Part shown: positions 1-8,304 of the stretch, one piece after another
How positions within the stretch are numbered: the first letter of the stretch is position 1
Layout of the letters: each line of letters starts with the position of its first letter
NCBI GenBank assembly: GCA_963593765.1
Contig: CAVBBU010000005.1
Location: 1 to 34,525, forward strand
Source of the DNA: CAVBBU01 sp963593765
GTDB taxonomy: Bacteria; Bacillota; Clostridia; Lachnospirales; Lachnospiraceae
Direction: 5' to 3'
DNA length: 34,525 nucleotides
Notes under the pieces: model-generated
What the model was told of the DNA's origin: nothing
The model's input: only the letters and a program-made list of their open reading frames with translations
Databases searched by the model: none
Position numbers and translations under genes: made by a program

Positions 1-2
1 TT

Positions 3-566
3 TTTGTTGCAGGTGGTGTAGGAACAGCACCGGTATATCCACAGGTAAAGTGGCTTAAGGAGCAGGGTGTAGATGCAGATGTTATCATAGGCTCTAAGAC
101 TAAGGATATGCTTATACTTGAGTCTGAGATGAAGGCTGTTGCAGATAATTTGTATGTTACAACAGATGATGGCTCTTACGAGCGAAAGGGTATGGTTACA
201 GAGGTTATTAAGGATCTTGTGCAAAATCAAGGAAAGAAATACGATTTGTGTGTAGCCATAGGCCCTATAATTATGATGAAGTTTGTATGCCTGCTTACTA
301 AGGAGTTTAATCTTCCTACTATAGTAAGCATGAACCCTATTATGGTTGACGGAACAGGTATGTGCGGTGCATGCAGACTTACAGTTGGCGATGAAATAAA
401 ATTTGCATGTGTAGACGGACCTGAGTTTGACGGACATAAGGTTGATTTTGATGAGGCTATGAAGCGCCAGCAGATATATAAGACTGAAGAAGGAAGAGCT
501 CTGCTTGCACTCAAGGAGGGCGACACACACCATGGCGGTTGCGGTCAATGCGGAGGTGATAAATAA
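3..566 (+). CDS. nfnA: NfnA-type ferredoxin-NADP reductase subunit, 5' truncated
   Basis: This is the C-terminal part of the FAD/[2Fe-2S] subunit of a sulfide dehydrogenase/NfnAB-type NADH-dependent reduced ferredoxin:NADP+ oxidoreductase. The open frame runs in from the window edge and encodes GGVGTAPVYPQ, the NAD-binding motif of the ferredoxin-NADP reductase fold, well before the first in-frame ATG at 108, so the gene begins outside the window. Downstream MCGACR and KFACVDGP supply the cysteines typical of the [2Fe-2S] site shared with dihydroorotate dehydrogenase electron-transfer subunits. The tail ends in a Cys/Gly-rich GCGQCGGDK. The stop codon overlaps the next start by one base (TAATG), so the two are translationally coupled, as expected for the NfnA/NfnB heterodimer. 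A standalone SudB-like reductase is the alternative; the coupled partner makes NfnA more likely. Confidence 0.85.
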   Translation, partial: FVAGGVGTAPVYPQVKWLKEQGVDADVIIGSKTKDMLILESEMKAVADNLYVTTDDGSYERKGMVTEVIKDLVQNQGKKYDLCVAIGPIIMMKFVCLLTKEFNLPTIVSMNPIMVDGTGMCGACRLTVGDEIKFACVDGPEFDGHKVDFDEAMKRQQIYKTEEGRALLALKEGDTHHGGCGQCGGDK

Positions 567-1951
567 TGGATATGACTAAGAAAGTACCTGTACGTGAGCA
601 GGATCCAAAGGTAAGAGCAACTAATTTTAAGGAAGTATGTCTTGGATATAATGAAGAAGAGGCAGTTAATGAGGCTGCTAGATGTCTTAATTGTAAAAAC
701 CCAAAGTGCGTAGAGGGCTGTCCTGTATCTATACATATTCCTGATTTTATACAGAAGGTTAAGGAAAAGGATTATAAGGCAGCAGCAGATACTATAGCAC
801 TTTCTAGTGCACTTCCTGCTATATGCGGAAGAGTATGCCCTCAGGAAACTCAGTGCGAGGGCGTATGTATAAGAGGTATAAAGGGCGAGGCTGTATCTAT
901 AGGTAAGCTCGAAAGATTTGTAGCTGACTGGGCTAGAGAAAATAATGTAGTTCCACAGGTACATGCCGAAAAGAAGAACAAGAAAGTAGCTGTTATAGGC
1001 TCTGGTCCTTCAGGACTAACCTGTGCCGGCGATCTTGCGAAGCTTGGCTATGACGTAACTATATTTGAAGCGCTGCATGAGCCGGGCGGAGTTTTAGTTT
1101 ATGGTATACCTGAGTTCAGACTTCCTAAGGATGCTGTAGTTGCAGCAGAGGTAGAGAATGTTAAGAAGCTTGGAGTTAAGATAGAAACTGATGTTATTAT
1201 AGGTAAGACAGTTACTATAGATGAGCTTCTGGACAATGAAGGCTTCGAGGCAGTATTTATAGGCTCTGGTGCAGGACTTCCTATGTTTATGGGAATCCCA
1301 GGTGAGAATGCAAACGGAGTATTCTCTGCAAATGAATTCCTTACTCGTAATAATCTTATGAAGGCATTCAAGGATGATTATGACACACCTATCAAGAAGG
1401 GTAAGAAGGTTTGCGTAGTTGGCGGCGGTAATGTTGCTATGGATGCTGCAAGAACCGCACTTAGACTTGGAGCAGAGGTACATGTAGTTTACAGACGTTC
1501 AGAGGCAGAGCTTCCTGCAAGAGCGGAGGAAGTACATCATGCTAAGGAAGAGGGAATTATATTTGATCTTCTTACTAACCCTGTTGAGATTATAGAGGAT
1601 GATAAGGGCTGGGTTAAGTCTATGAAGGTTATCAAGATGGAGCTTGGTGAGCCGGATGCATCTGGAAGAAGAAGACCTGTTGAGATAGCCGGAAGTGAGT
1701 ATGAGATAGAATGTGATACAGTAATCATGTCACTTGGTACATCACCTAATCCACTTATATCTAATACAACTAAGGGACTTGATATTAATAAGAGAAAATG
1801 TATAGTGGCTGAGGAGGCTACAGGACAGACCTCAAGAGAAGGAGTATTTGCAGGCGGCGATGCTGTAACAGGTGCAGCAACAGTTATACTTGCGATGCAG
1901 GCTGGTAAGGCAGGAGCTAAGGGTATAGACGAATATCTAAGCAAAAGGTAA
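566..1951 (+). CDS. nfnB: NfnB / GltA-type NADPH-binding subunit (glutamate synthase small-chain family)
   Basis: This 461-residue FAD and iron-sulfur protein belongs to the homotetrameric GltA / glutamate synthase beta-subunit family. Two cysteine groups for [4Fe-4S] clusters are visible: C40-x2-C43-x4-C48-x3-C52 and C87-x3-C91-x5-C97-x3-C101. The FAD dinucleotide fold GSGPSG lies near residues 145-150, the NADPH fold GGGNVAMDAA near 286, and the flavin-contacting GGDAVTGAATVI near 430. In NfnAB complexes this subunit carries the bifurcating FAD and reduces NADP+ with NADH and reduced ferredoxin. It starts on the last base of nfnA's stop codon. Database names often say 'NADPH-dependent glutamate synthase', but no large glutamate synthase subunit is adjacent and the nfnA partner argues for transhydrogenase. 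A strong terminator follows. Confidence 0.88.
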   Translation: MDMTKKVPVREQDPKVRATNFKEVCLGYNEEEAVNEAARCLNCKNPKCVEGCPVSIHIPDFIQKVKEKDYKAAADTIALSSALPAICGRVCPQETQCEGVCIRGIKGEAVSIGKLERFVADWARENNVVPQVHAEKKNKKVAVIGSGPSGLTCAGDLAKLGYDVTIFEALHEPGGVLVYGIPEFRLPKDAVVAAEVENVKKLGVKIETDVIIGKTVTIDELLDNEGFEAVFIGSGAGLPMFMGIPGENANGVFSANEFLTRNNLMKAFKDDYDTPIKKGKKVCVVGGGNVAMDAARTALRLGAEVHVVYRRSEAELPARAEEVHHAKEEGIIFDLLTNPVEIIEDDKGWVKSMKVIKMELGEPDASGRRRPVEIAGSEYEIECDTVIMSLGTSPNPLISNTTKGLDINKRKCIVAEEATGQTSREGVFAGGDAVTGAATVILAMQAGKAGAKGIDEYLSKR

Positions 1952-1960
1952 TGAAGTAAT

Positions 1961-2000
1961 AAATGCAGCTTGGGGGAGAAAACTCCTAAGCTGCATTTTC
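1961..2000 (+). terminator. Intrinsic terminator after nfnB
   Basis: A long hairpin starts ten bases after the nfnB stop. The left arm AAATGCAGCTTGGGGGAG (1961-1978) and the right arm CTCCTAAGCTGCATTT (1983-1998) pair around an AAAA loop with a small internal mismatch. A short T-rich tail (TTTTCACTTT) follows the stem. It separates nfnAB from the LTA-synthase-like gene. Confidence 0.75.
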
Positions 2001-2031
2001 ACTTTGAAGGTATTGACAAACATAAAAGAAG

Positions 2032-2084
2032 AGTGCGCACTTTTACGTAAGGCTGTCTTGTGCTTAAAACCACAGCTTTATAAT
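2032..2084 (+). promoter_or_regulatory. Candidate promoter and palindrome upstream of the LTA-synthase-like gene
   Basis: A consensus TATAAT lies at 2079-2084, 43 bases before the start codon. The best -35 I can offer is TTGTGC (2058-2063), with a short 15-base spacer, so the promoter is weak or needs an activator. A perfect ten-base palindrome AGTGCGCACT (2032-2041) lies just upstream and is GC-rich against its surroundings; it could be an operator. A TTGACA at 2013-2018 has no matching -10 at the usual spacing. Confidence 0.35.
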
Positions 2085-2127
2085 ATGTGATGTTTGTATG
2101 AAACAAAATTTAACAAGGATTTAGATA

Positions 2128-4227
2128 ATGGAAGAAACAAGGCAAACAAAATTTAAAATAGATAAGAAAAGCTGCAGCCTTATTTTAAAGCTAATTATAG
2201 GAGCAGCTTTACTTATTTTCTATACTCTAAATCCATTTCATCACATTATCTTTATCCATAGAATAGCAGATAAATTCCCACTGCTTTATACTGCCATAGC
2301 ATATATTGCTATAATTACATCAACCATGATTTGGTGCTTTGGTGGGAATATAATAAAAAAGCACAAGGGGCTTTTTAGACTAATTTATTTGCATATTTTA
2401 GAGCTTACTCCATTTTTTGTATTTTTAATAATTGAGCTTAGCTACCATACAACCATAGGTCAGATAAGTTTGCTTAATCTTTTCCTAAATATATTTATTT
2501 ATCTTTTACTTGAAATATTTTTCATAAATATTCTTAGAGGGCGAATGTCCGGACTTTCACTTATGTATGTGCTTGCATGGCTTTTAGGAGCACTTAATTT
2601 TTATCTAATTAAATTTCGCGGTCAGCCACTTCTTGCATCAGATATATTTTCAGCAAGAACCGCAGCAGCAGTCGCAGGTCAGTATAGCTTTGGAGCAGCA
2701 GATGAGCTAAAGCTTACATTTCTAATTGTATTTTTTATATTAACATTCATTTGGGCACTTCAAAGCTCGGGTATAATTGTGCAAAGCAAGGGAAAGAAAA
2801 CTCTATTTATTAGAGGGATTTTAGCATCATCAGCACTAGTTATATTAGCTGTATGGGTAGTCACATGTGATTTTTCAAAGGCGTATAAAATTGAACTTAA
2901 TTATTGGTCACAGCTAGAGGATTATCAGGTCCACGGTTTTGCGGTCAGCTTTGTTACCTTTGCACAAAATCTAAAGGTCGATAAGCCTGATGATTTTGAT
3001 GTGAGGGAGCTTGAAGCATTCCTTGATAATTATTTAACAGATGCCGATAAGGATAATAATGCTACTCAAAAGCCAACCATAATTACAATTATGGACGAGG
3101 CATTTAGCGACCTTAGCATACTTGGTCCACTTGATTGTACGAATGATGATCTTAGCTTTATAAGGTCACTAAAGGATGATCCTAATACTGTAGAATTTGG
3201 CTGGAATTATGTTTCGACAAGAGGAGGAGGTACATCTACAACTGAATTTGAATATCTAACAGGAAACTCGATAGCATTTATGAATGGAATTATTCCATAT
3301 TCAACTGTAGATTTTACTGACGTTCCATCTGCGCTTACTACCTTAAAGGATCAGGGATATTATACGATTGCCATGCATCCTGAAAATCCAGTGAACTGGA
3401 GAAGAAATGTGATTTATCCAAAGCTTGGCTTTGATGAATTTATATCTATAAACGATTTTGAGGATAGTGAGAGAACAGTTTGGAACAGGGTTTCGGATCT
3501 TGGCGATTATAAAAAGCTTATAGAGGTATATGAGAAGCAGACAGAGCCTAGCTTTATATTCAATGTTACTATGCAAAATCACGGGGGCTATGAGGAGCTT
3601 AGCGAGCTTAAAGCAGATGAGATAGTAGCAGTAGATGAAAAATATAGCTCTCATGAAGACTTTGTGATGTACGAATCCCTGGTTGCAAAAACTGACAAGG
3701 CACTTTCGTATTTGATTGAATATTTTAGAAATGTCGATAAGCCTGTCATCATATGCTTTTTTGGAGACCACCAGCCTACGCTTAATTCCGAATTTGAGGG
3801 AGTACTTAAAAAGGAGGGAGAAGCGGCAGCTGATACTGACTTTAGTATAAGTCAAAAGACATATGTAGTGCCTTATTTTATCTGGAGTAATTATGATATA
3901 TCAGAGGATTATTCTATTAAAAACTCTGACGGAGAAAGTGTAGTAAGTACAAACTATCTCGGAGCATTAGTAAGAAAATATGCCGGTCTTAAGCTTTCGG
4001 CATATGATAATTATTTGCTCGCCCAAAGGCAGGAGCTGCCAGTAATTAATGTAGCAGGATATATGACAGCTGATGGAGTTTGGAATAAGCTAAGGGAAGA
4101 TAGTGATGATGATACAAAAATAGCAGCCTCTGAATACAATGAAAAAATAGATATGTATGAGAAGCTGCAATACTATGCATTATTTTATAAGGATAGAAAT
4201 AAAATTTATTTTAGTGCTATACATTAA
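2128..4227 (+). CDS. LTA synthase family membrane phosphoglycerol transferase
   Basis: This 699-residue protein has about seven hydrophobic segments in the first 250 residues and then a large extracellular alkaline-phosphatase/sulfatase-fold domain, the architecture of LtaS-like enzymes that polymerise glycerol phosphate from phosphatidylglycerol onto a lipid anchor. Family landmarks are visible: ITIMDEAFSD (metal-ligand acid, near 320), RGGGTSTTEFE with the probable nucleophile Thr369, and FFGDHQPT with Asp547/His548. The N-terminal half has more membrane segments than classical five-helix LtaS, so the acceptor could be another surface polymer. It has its own weak promoter region and an AAGGA ribosome binding site. 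Its last 11 bases overlap the 3' end of ychF on the other strand, with no terminator between them. The family is clear; the exact polymer made is inference. Confidence 0.85.
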   Translation: MEETRQTKFKIDKKSCSLILKLIIGAALLIFYTLNPFHHIIFIHRIADKFPLLYTAIAYIAIITSTMIWCFGGNIIKKHKGLFRLIYLHILELTPFFVFLIIELSYHTTIGQISLLNLFLNIFIYLLLEIFFINILRGRMSGLSLMYVLAWLLGALNFYLIKFRGQPLLASDIFSARTAAAVAGQYSFGAADELKLTFLIVFFILTFIWALQSSGIIVQSKGKKTLFIRGILASSALVILAVWVVTCDFSKAYKIELNYWSQLEDYQVHGFAVSFVTFAQNLKVDKPDDFDVRELEAFLDNYLTDADKDNNATQKPTIITIMDEAFSDLSILGPLDCTNDDLSFIRSLKDDPNTVEFGWNYVSTRGGGTSTTEFEYLTGNSIAFMNGIIPYSTVDFTDVPSALTTLKDQGYYTIAMHPENPVNWRRNVIYPKLGFDEFISINDFEDSERTVWNRVSDLGDYKKLIEVYEKQTEPSFIFNVTMQNHGGYEELSELKADEIVAVDEKYSSHEDFVMYESLVAKTDKALSYLIEYFRNVDKPVIICFFGDHQPTLNSEFEGVLKKEGEAAADTDFSISQKTYVVPYFIWSNYDISEDYSIKNSDGESVVSTNYLGALVRKYAGLKLSAYDNYLLAQRQELPVINVAGYMTADGVWNKLREDSDDDTKIAASEYNEKIDMYEKLQYYALFYKDRNKIYFSAIH

Positions 4228-5314
4228 AGCGGAATAAGATCACATCGCCGTCCTGTACGACATAGTCCTTCCCCTCAAGTCGCATAAGTCCCTTTTCTTT
4301 AGCAGCGACGGATGAGCCGCAGTCAACTAGATCCTGATAATTTATAACCTCAGCTCGTATAAAGCCACGCTCAAAATCAGTATGTATCTTACCGGCTGCC
4401 TGAGGTGCCTTAGTGCCCTTTTTGATAGTCCAAGCTCTTGTTTCGTCCTCACCGGTTGTAAGATAGCTTATAAGCCCTAGAAGGCTATAGCTGGCAGCGA
4501 TTAGCTTATCAAGGCCTGATTCCTTTATTCCAAGTGCTTCAAGATATTCTGCCTTTTCATCATCATCTAATTCAGATATTTCTTCCTCTATTTGAGCACA
4601 TACTACATATACCTCACAGCCATGCTCCTTAGCATATTCCCTGACAGCGGATACATGGGCATTTGAAGAGCCATCATCAGGAAGGTCGCCATCGCTAACA
4701 TTTGCCGCAAGGATAACTGGCTTATAGGTTAGAAGATCCAGCGATTTTACAAATGCAAGCACGTCCTCATCATCAGATGTATATGTGCTAGCAAGCTTTC
4801 CTTCCTCAAGGAGTGCCTTAATATCCTTAAGTATATCAACTTCCTTTTGAAGCTTCTTATCATTCATAGCAGACTTAGCTGTCTTAGATATTCTTCGCTC
4901 TAACACATCTATATCTGCAAATATTAGCTCAAGATTAATTGTTTCTATATCTCTTATAGGATCTATGCTTGCCTCAACATGTATTATATTAGAATTTTCA
5001 AAGCATCTAACTACATGGACTATGGCATCACATTCACGTATATTGCTAAGGAATTGGTTTCCAAGTCCCTCGCCCTTACTAGCCCCCTTAACAAGACCAG
5101 CTATATCTACAAATTCTATTACAGCAGGAGTTACCTTTTTTGAATTGTTAAGCTTTCCTAGAACCTTTAGGCGATTATCAGGAACAGCTACGACACCTAT
5201 ATTAGGGTCTATGGTACAAAATGGATAATTAGCCGATTCTGCACCAGCCTTTGTAAGTGAATTAAAAAGTGTACTTTTTCCTACATTAGGAAGTCCTACT
5301 ATACCTAGCTTCAT
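4217..5314 (-). CDS. ychF: YchF/OLA1 family ATPase
   Basis: This 365-residue protein of the Obg/YchF P-loop family has the usual full length. The P-loop GLPNVGKST is at residues 7-15, DIAGLVKGASKGEGLG is the G3 region, and NVSD stands where the guanine-specifying NKxD would be, consistent with the ATP preference known for YchF. The C-terminal TGS domain contains FERGFIRAEV and ends in GDVILFRFNV. YchF binds ribosomes and is linked to translation-fidelity and oxidative-stress responses. It reads on the minus strand, divergent from lgt and convergent with the LTA-synthase-like gene, overlapping that gene's stop by 11 bp. The start is the first Met of the family-typical MKLGIVGLPN, with AAAGGA upstream. 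Confidence 0.96.
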   Translation of the reverse strand: MKLGIVGLPNVGKSTLFNSLTKAGAESANYPFCTIDPNIGVVAVPDNRLKVLGKLNNSKKVTPAVIEFVDIAGLVKGASKGEGLGNQFLSNIRECDAIVHVVRCFENSNIIHVEASIDPIRDIETINLELIFADIDVLERRISKTAKSAMNDKKLQKEVDILKDIKALLEEGKLASTYTSDDEDVLAFVKSLDLLTYKPVILAANVSDGDLPDDGSSNAHVSAVREYAKEHGCEVYVVCAQIEEEISELDDDEKAEYLEALGIKESGLDKLIAASYSLLGLISYLTTGEDETRAWTIKKGTKAPQAAGKIHTDFERGFIRAEVINYQDLVDCGSSVAAKEKGLMRLEGKDYVVQDGDVILFRFNV

Positions 5315-5368
5315 AAAATTTATTGTCCTTTCAGTTCGTTATAACAGCAGTTAGCATATCACATACAG

Positions 5369-5397
5369 GTGACAAATAAAAGCAAATATGATAAATT
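5369..5397 (+). promoter_or_regulatory. Candidate promoter for lgt
   Basis: GTGACA (5369-5374), a 17-base spacer and TAAATT (5392-5397) sit in the 111-base divergent gap between ychF and lgt. The -10 matches consensus at only four of six positions, so this is a modest call. The minus-strand promoter for ychF should lie in the same gap, but I could not pick a convincing pair of hexamers. Confidence 0.3.
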
Positions 5398-5425
5398 TAT
5401 CGAGTCCAAAGGAGAATAAAGAGCG

Positions 5426-6289
5426 ATGTATGATATAAAATTCGTCAATCTGGGAATTACTATAGAGCATATAAAAAGCAGTATAAGTATATATGGATTT
5501 AAGATAGCTTTTTATGGAATTATTATAGGAATTGGTATGCTGTGCGGAATTGCTATAGCCATGAGTGATGCAAAAAGAAGAGGGCAGGATCCGGAGATCT
5601 ACCTCGACTTTGCACTGTATGCAATTATATTTTCTATAATGGGTGCAAGGCTGTACTATGTTATATTTTCATGGGATGCGTATAAGAATAATCCATTGGA
5701 GATACTTAATCTTAGAGGTGGCGGACTGGCTATATATGGCGGAGTAATAGCTGCTATAATTACTTGCATAGTTTATACAAGAATAAAGCATCTTAGCTTT
5801 TTATCTATAGCAGATACTGGAGTTCTAGGACTTGTAACAGGGCAGATAATAGGTCGCTGGGGAAACTTTTTTAACTGCGAGGCATTTGGCGGATATACTG
5901 AAAGTCTTTTTGCAATGAGAATAAGAAAGGCTATAGTAAATCCTATTATGATAGATGAGAGGCTTAGCGAGCATATAATTATAGATGGCGGTGTAGAGTA
6001 TATACAGGTGCATCCAACATTTTTATATGAATCAGTTTGGAATCTTTGCCTACTTATTTTTATGCTATGGTACAGACATAGAAAAAAATTCGATGGGGAA
6101 ATGTTTTTTATATATCTTGGCGGATATGGCTTTGGAAGGGCATTAATAGAAAGTCTAAGAACAGACCAGCTAAGGCTTCCGGGAACAGGGCTTGCCGTTT
6201 CACAGCTACTTGGAGTGCTTTGCGTTATAGTAGCTGCTGTAAGTATATATATCGGAAGAAAAAAGAAAATGCCTAAACACAATATATAG
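5426..6289 (+). CDS. lgt: Prolipoprotein diacylglyceryl transferase
   Basis: Lgt transfers diacylglycerol from phosphatidylglycerol to the lipobox cysteine of prolipoproteins at the outer face of the cytoplasmic membrane. The 287-residue sequence is polytopic, with clear hydrophobic helices. It has the family signature GRWGNFFNCEAFGG starting at residue 143, including the essential Arg and Asn, then HPTFLYES and a late GYGFGRALIESLRTD segment carrying conserved Arg and Glu. Length and motif order are normal for Firmicutes. AGGAG precedes the ATG. It appears to be monocistronic: ychF diverges upstream and a strong terminator follows. Confidence 0.96.
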   Translation: MYDIKFVNLGITIEHIKSSISIYGFKIAFYGIIIGIGMLCGIAIAMSDAKRRGQDPEIYLDFALYAIIFSIMGARLYYVIFSWDAYKNNPLEILNLRGGGLAIYGGVIAAIITCIVYTRIKHLSFLSIADTGVLGLVTGQIIGRWGNFFNCEAFGGYTESLFAMRIRKAIVNPIMIDERLSEHIIIDGGVEYIQVHPTFLYESVWNLCLLIFMLWYRHRKKFDGEMFFIYLGGYGFGRALIESLRTDQLRLPGTGLAVSQLLGVLCVIVAAVSIYIGRKKKMPKHNI

Positions 6290-6318
6290 GGAAAAATCCC
6301 CCACCATTTACCACATAT

Positions 6319-6359
6319 GTGAGTGACTGTAAAAATCGTTGCAGTTACTCACTTTTTTT
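6319..6359 (+). terminator. Intrinsic terminator after lgt
   Basis: The arms GTGAGTGACTG (6319-6329) and CAGTTACTCAC (6342-6352) form an 11-bp stem with one G-T pair. It is followed directly by seven T residues, a textbook rho-independent terminator. It isolates lgt from the mraZ cluster. Confidence 0.9.
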
Positions 6360-6406
6360 GGCTTTTTTGTGGCGAAAACCTTGCTTTTTTATGTAGAAAA
6401 TATTAT

Positions 6407-6445
6407 TATAATGGCAATAAGTGGTAATAAGTGGTGATTAGTGGG
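6407..6445 (+). promoter_or_regulatory. mraZ promoter and three-box MraZ operator
   Basis: A consensus -10 TATAAT (6407-6412) precedes three direct repeats on an exact 10-bp period: AAGTGG at 6419-6424, AAGTGG at 6429-6434 and TAGTGG at 6439-6444. MraZ proteins are known to bind tandem GTGG-type repeats, one turn apart, in the mraZ leader and so autorepress the dcw cluster. Box 1 falls about where transcription should begin and box 3 merges into the GGGG ribosome binding site. No good -35 is seen at 16-18 bases; TTGCTT at 6381 is 20 bases away. Confidence 0.75.
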
Positions 6446-6455
6446 GTTATCGGAT

Positions 6456-6884
6456 ATGTTCATGGGAGAATACAACCATACAGTTGATACAAAGGGGAGA
6501 CTTATAATCCCCTCTAAATTCCGTGAGCAGCTAGGCAGTGAGTTTATAGTCACTAAGGGCTTAGACGGCTGCCTGTCTATATACGACCTCAAATCATGGG
6601 AGAGCCTTCAAGGCAAACTACAGCTTATGCCATTTACAAACAAGGGTGCCAGAGACCTGCAAAGATTTATGGTCGGTAGTGCAGTAAATGCAGAAACAGA
6701 TAAACAGGGAAGGATACTTCTTAGCACTCCGCTCAGAGAATATGCAAGGATAGAAAAGGAAGCAGTTCTTATAGGAAACATTGACCACATAGAAATATGG
6801 AGTAAGGAAGCCTGGAACAACGCGAGCAGCATAGATGCGGATGCGACGGCACAGAGCCTTTACGATTCGGGTATTACATTATGA
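6456..6884 (+). CDS. mraZ: Transcriptional regulator MraZ
   Basis: MraZ is the AbrB-like, ring-forming regulator at the head of the dcw cluster. Two swapped-hairpin repeats are visible, each with the DxxxR signature: DTKGRLIIPSKFR in the first half and DKQGRILLSTPLR in the second. The 142-residue length is typical. I start it at the ATG at 6456 (MFMGEYNHTVDTKGR), which matches the family N-terminus; a GTG at 6441 would add five residues but lies inside the third MraZ box and ribosome binding site. The stop overlaps the rsmH start by four bases (ATGA). Autoregulation through the tandem GTGG boxes just upstream is expected from the family and supported by the site layout. Confidence 0.95.
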   Translation: MFMGEYNHTVDTKGRLIIPSKFREQLGSEFIVTKGLDGCLSIYDLKSWESLQGKLQLMPFTNKGARDLQRFMVGSAVNAETDKQGRILLSTPLREYARIEKEAVLIGNIDHIEIWSKEAWNNASSIDADATAQSLYDSGITL

Positions 6885-7816
6885 CATTTAAGCATAAGTC
6901 AGTATTACTAGATGAGGTTATAGAGGGACTTAATATAAAGCCTGACGGGGTATATGTTGACGGTACGCTAGGCGGAGCAGGACATGCGATAGAGGTTTGC
7001 AAAAGGCTAGGCAAAAGCGGAAGGCTTATAGGTATAGATCAAGACGAAGCTGCTATAGAGGCATCAAGTAAAAGACTTGAGGATTTTAAAAATCAAGTAA
7101 CTATAGTAAGAGATAACTATGTAAATATTGCTTCTATATTAGATGGACTTGGAATTAAAGGAGTTGACGGAATATATCTTGACCTGGGAGTTTCATCATA
7201 TCAGCTAGATACGCCGGAGCGTGGCTTTACCTACAGAGAAGATGCAGCCTTAGATATGCGTATGGATACGAGGCGAACCATAACAGCAAGGGATATAGTT
7301 AATAATTATTCCGAGCAGGAGATATACAGGATTATAAGAGACTATGGCGAGGATAGATTCGCAAAAAATATCGCAAAGCATATAGTAGAGGAAAGAAATA
7401 AAAAAAGTATAGAAACTACGAATCAGCTTACAGATATTATAAAGGCTTCTATACCTATGAAGCTGCAGCTGATATCAGGCCATCCAAGCAAAAGAACCTT
7501 TCAGGCACTTAGGATAGAGGTAAACGGCGAGTTGGACGTTTTGAAAAGCTCTATAGGCAGTATGATAGATTTTCTTAACCCAGGTGGCAGGCTTGCGATT
7601 ATAACCTTTCACTCGCTAGAGGATAGAATAGTTAAACAGGAATTTAAGATTAATGAAAATCCATGCACATGTCCGCCGAGCTTTCCGGTCTGTGTATGCG
7701 GTAAAAAAAGTAAGGGCAGAGTAATTACATCAAAGCCTATACTTCCAAGCAAAGAGGAGCAGGAAGAAAATCCAAGATCCAAAAGTGCAAAGCTTAGGAT
7801 ATTTGAACATATATAA
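6881..7816 (+). CDS. rsmH: 16S rRNA (cytosine(1402)-N(4))-methyltransferase
   Basis: RsmH (MraW) methylates N4 of C1402 in the decoding centre of 16S rRNA using S-adenosylmethionine. The 311-residue protein shows the SAM-binding glycine motif DGTLGGAGHA near residues 28-37, GIDQDEAA for the ribose-binding acid, and the family blocks YLDLGVSSYQLD, RGFTYREDAALDMRMD, SKRTFQALRIEVNGEL and ITFHSLEDRIVK. The cysteine-rich CTCPPSFPVCVCG near the C-terminus is also family-typical. Translation is probably coupled to mraZ through the ATGA overlap, since the local ribosome binding site is weak. It is second in the dcw cluster, as in most Firmicutes. Confidence 0.97.
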   Translation: MTFKHKSVLLDEVIEGLNIKPDGVYVDGTLGGAGHAIEVCKRLGKSGRLIGIDQDEAAIEASSKRLEDFKNQVTIVRDNYVNIASILDGLGIKGVDGIYLDLGVSSYQLDTPERGFTYREDAALDMRMDTRRTITARDIVNNYSEQEIYRIIRDYGEDRFAKNIAKHIVEERNKKSIETTNQLTDIIKASIPMKLQLISGHPSKRTFQALRIEVNGELDVLKSSIGSMIDFLNPGGRLAIITFHSLEDRIVKQEFKINENPCTCPPSFPVCVCGKKSKGRVITSKPILPSKEEQEENPRSKSAKLRIFEHI

Positions 7817-7836
7817 AACTATAGGGGGATAGCAAT

Positions 7837-8304
7837 ATGGCATATACAAGTAAAAAGAAATCACCGATATATATATATGGCAACAATGCATATAAGCTAG
7901 ATACGCAAAAAAAAGCTAATGATAGCTATCAAACTATAAAAAGACATAATGATAAGGTAAGACAAAACAGGCAGCAGGCACTACGTATGGATTTTCCATA
8001 TCTTATCTTGCTTACTGTAGCTGCACTTGCAACACTTTTTATTTGCTGCTCTTATCTAAGAGTACAATCAGCTATAACATCGAGCATTAAAACGATAGAG
8101 TCGCAGGAGAAAAAATTAGAGTCTCTTAAAAATGAAAATGATGCTCTTGAAACCAGAATAAATACATCTATAGATTTGGAGCATATATACCAGGTAGCAA
8201 CGCAGGAGCTAGGAATGGTATATCCTGAAAAAAATCAGGTTATACAGTATGACAAAACTGAAAGTGAGTATGTAAGGCAATATGAAAACATCCCAGGAAG
8301 ATAA
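7837..8304 (+). CDS. ftsL: FtsL-like cell division protein
   Basis: A small bitopic division protein of 155 residues. A basic, Lys/Gln/Asn-rich cytoplasmic stretch of about 50 residues is followed by one transmembrane helix (LILLTVAALATLFICCSYL) and an extracellular coiled coil (KTIESQEKKLESLKNENDAL), then a short tail with ELGMVYPEKNQVI. The ELGM-x-YP motif after the coiled coil is typical of FtsL/DivIC proteins. In division it would pair with the FtsQ/DivIB and DivIC partners and regulate FtsW and the PBP. Primary sequence is poorly conserved in this family, so the name rests on topology, the motif and position between rsmH and the PBP. Its 3' end overlaps the PBP gene by 23 bases. Confidence 0.85.
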   Translation: MAYTSKKKSPIYIYGNNAYKLDTQKKANDSYQTIKRHNDKVRQNRQQALRMDFPYLILLTVAALATLFICCSYLRVQSAITSSIKTIESQEKKLESLKNENDALETRINTSIDLEHIYQVATQELGMVYPEKNQVIQYDKTESEYVRQYENIPGR

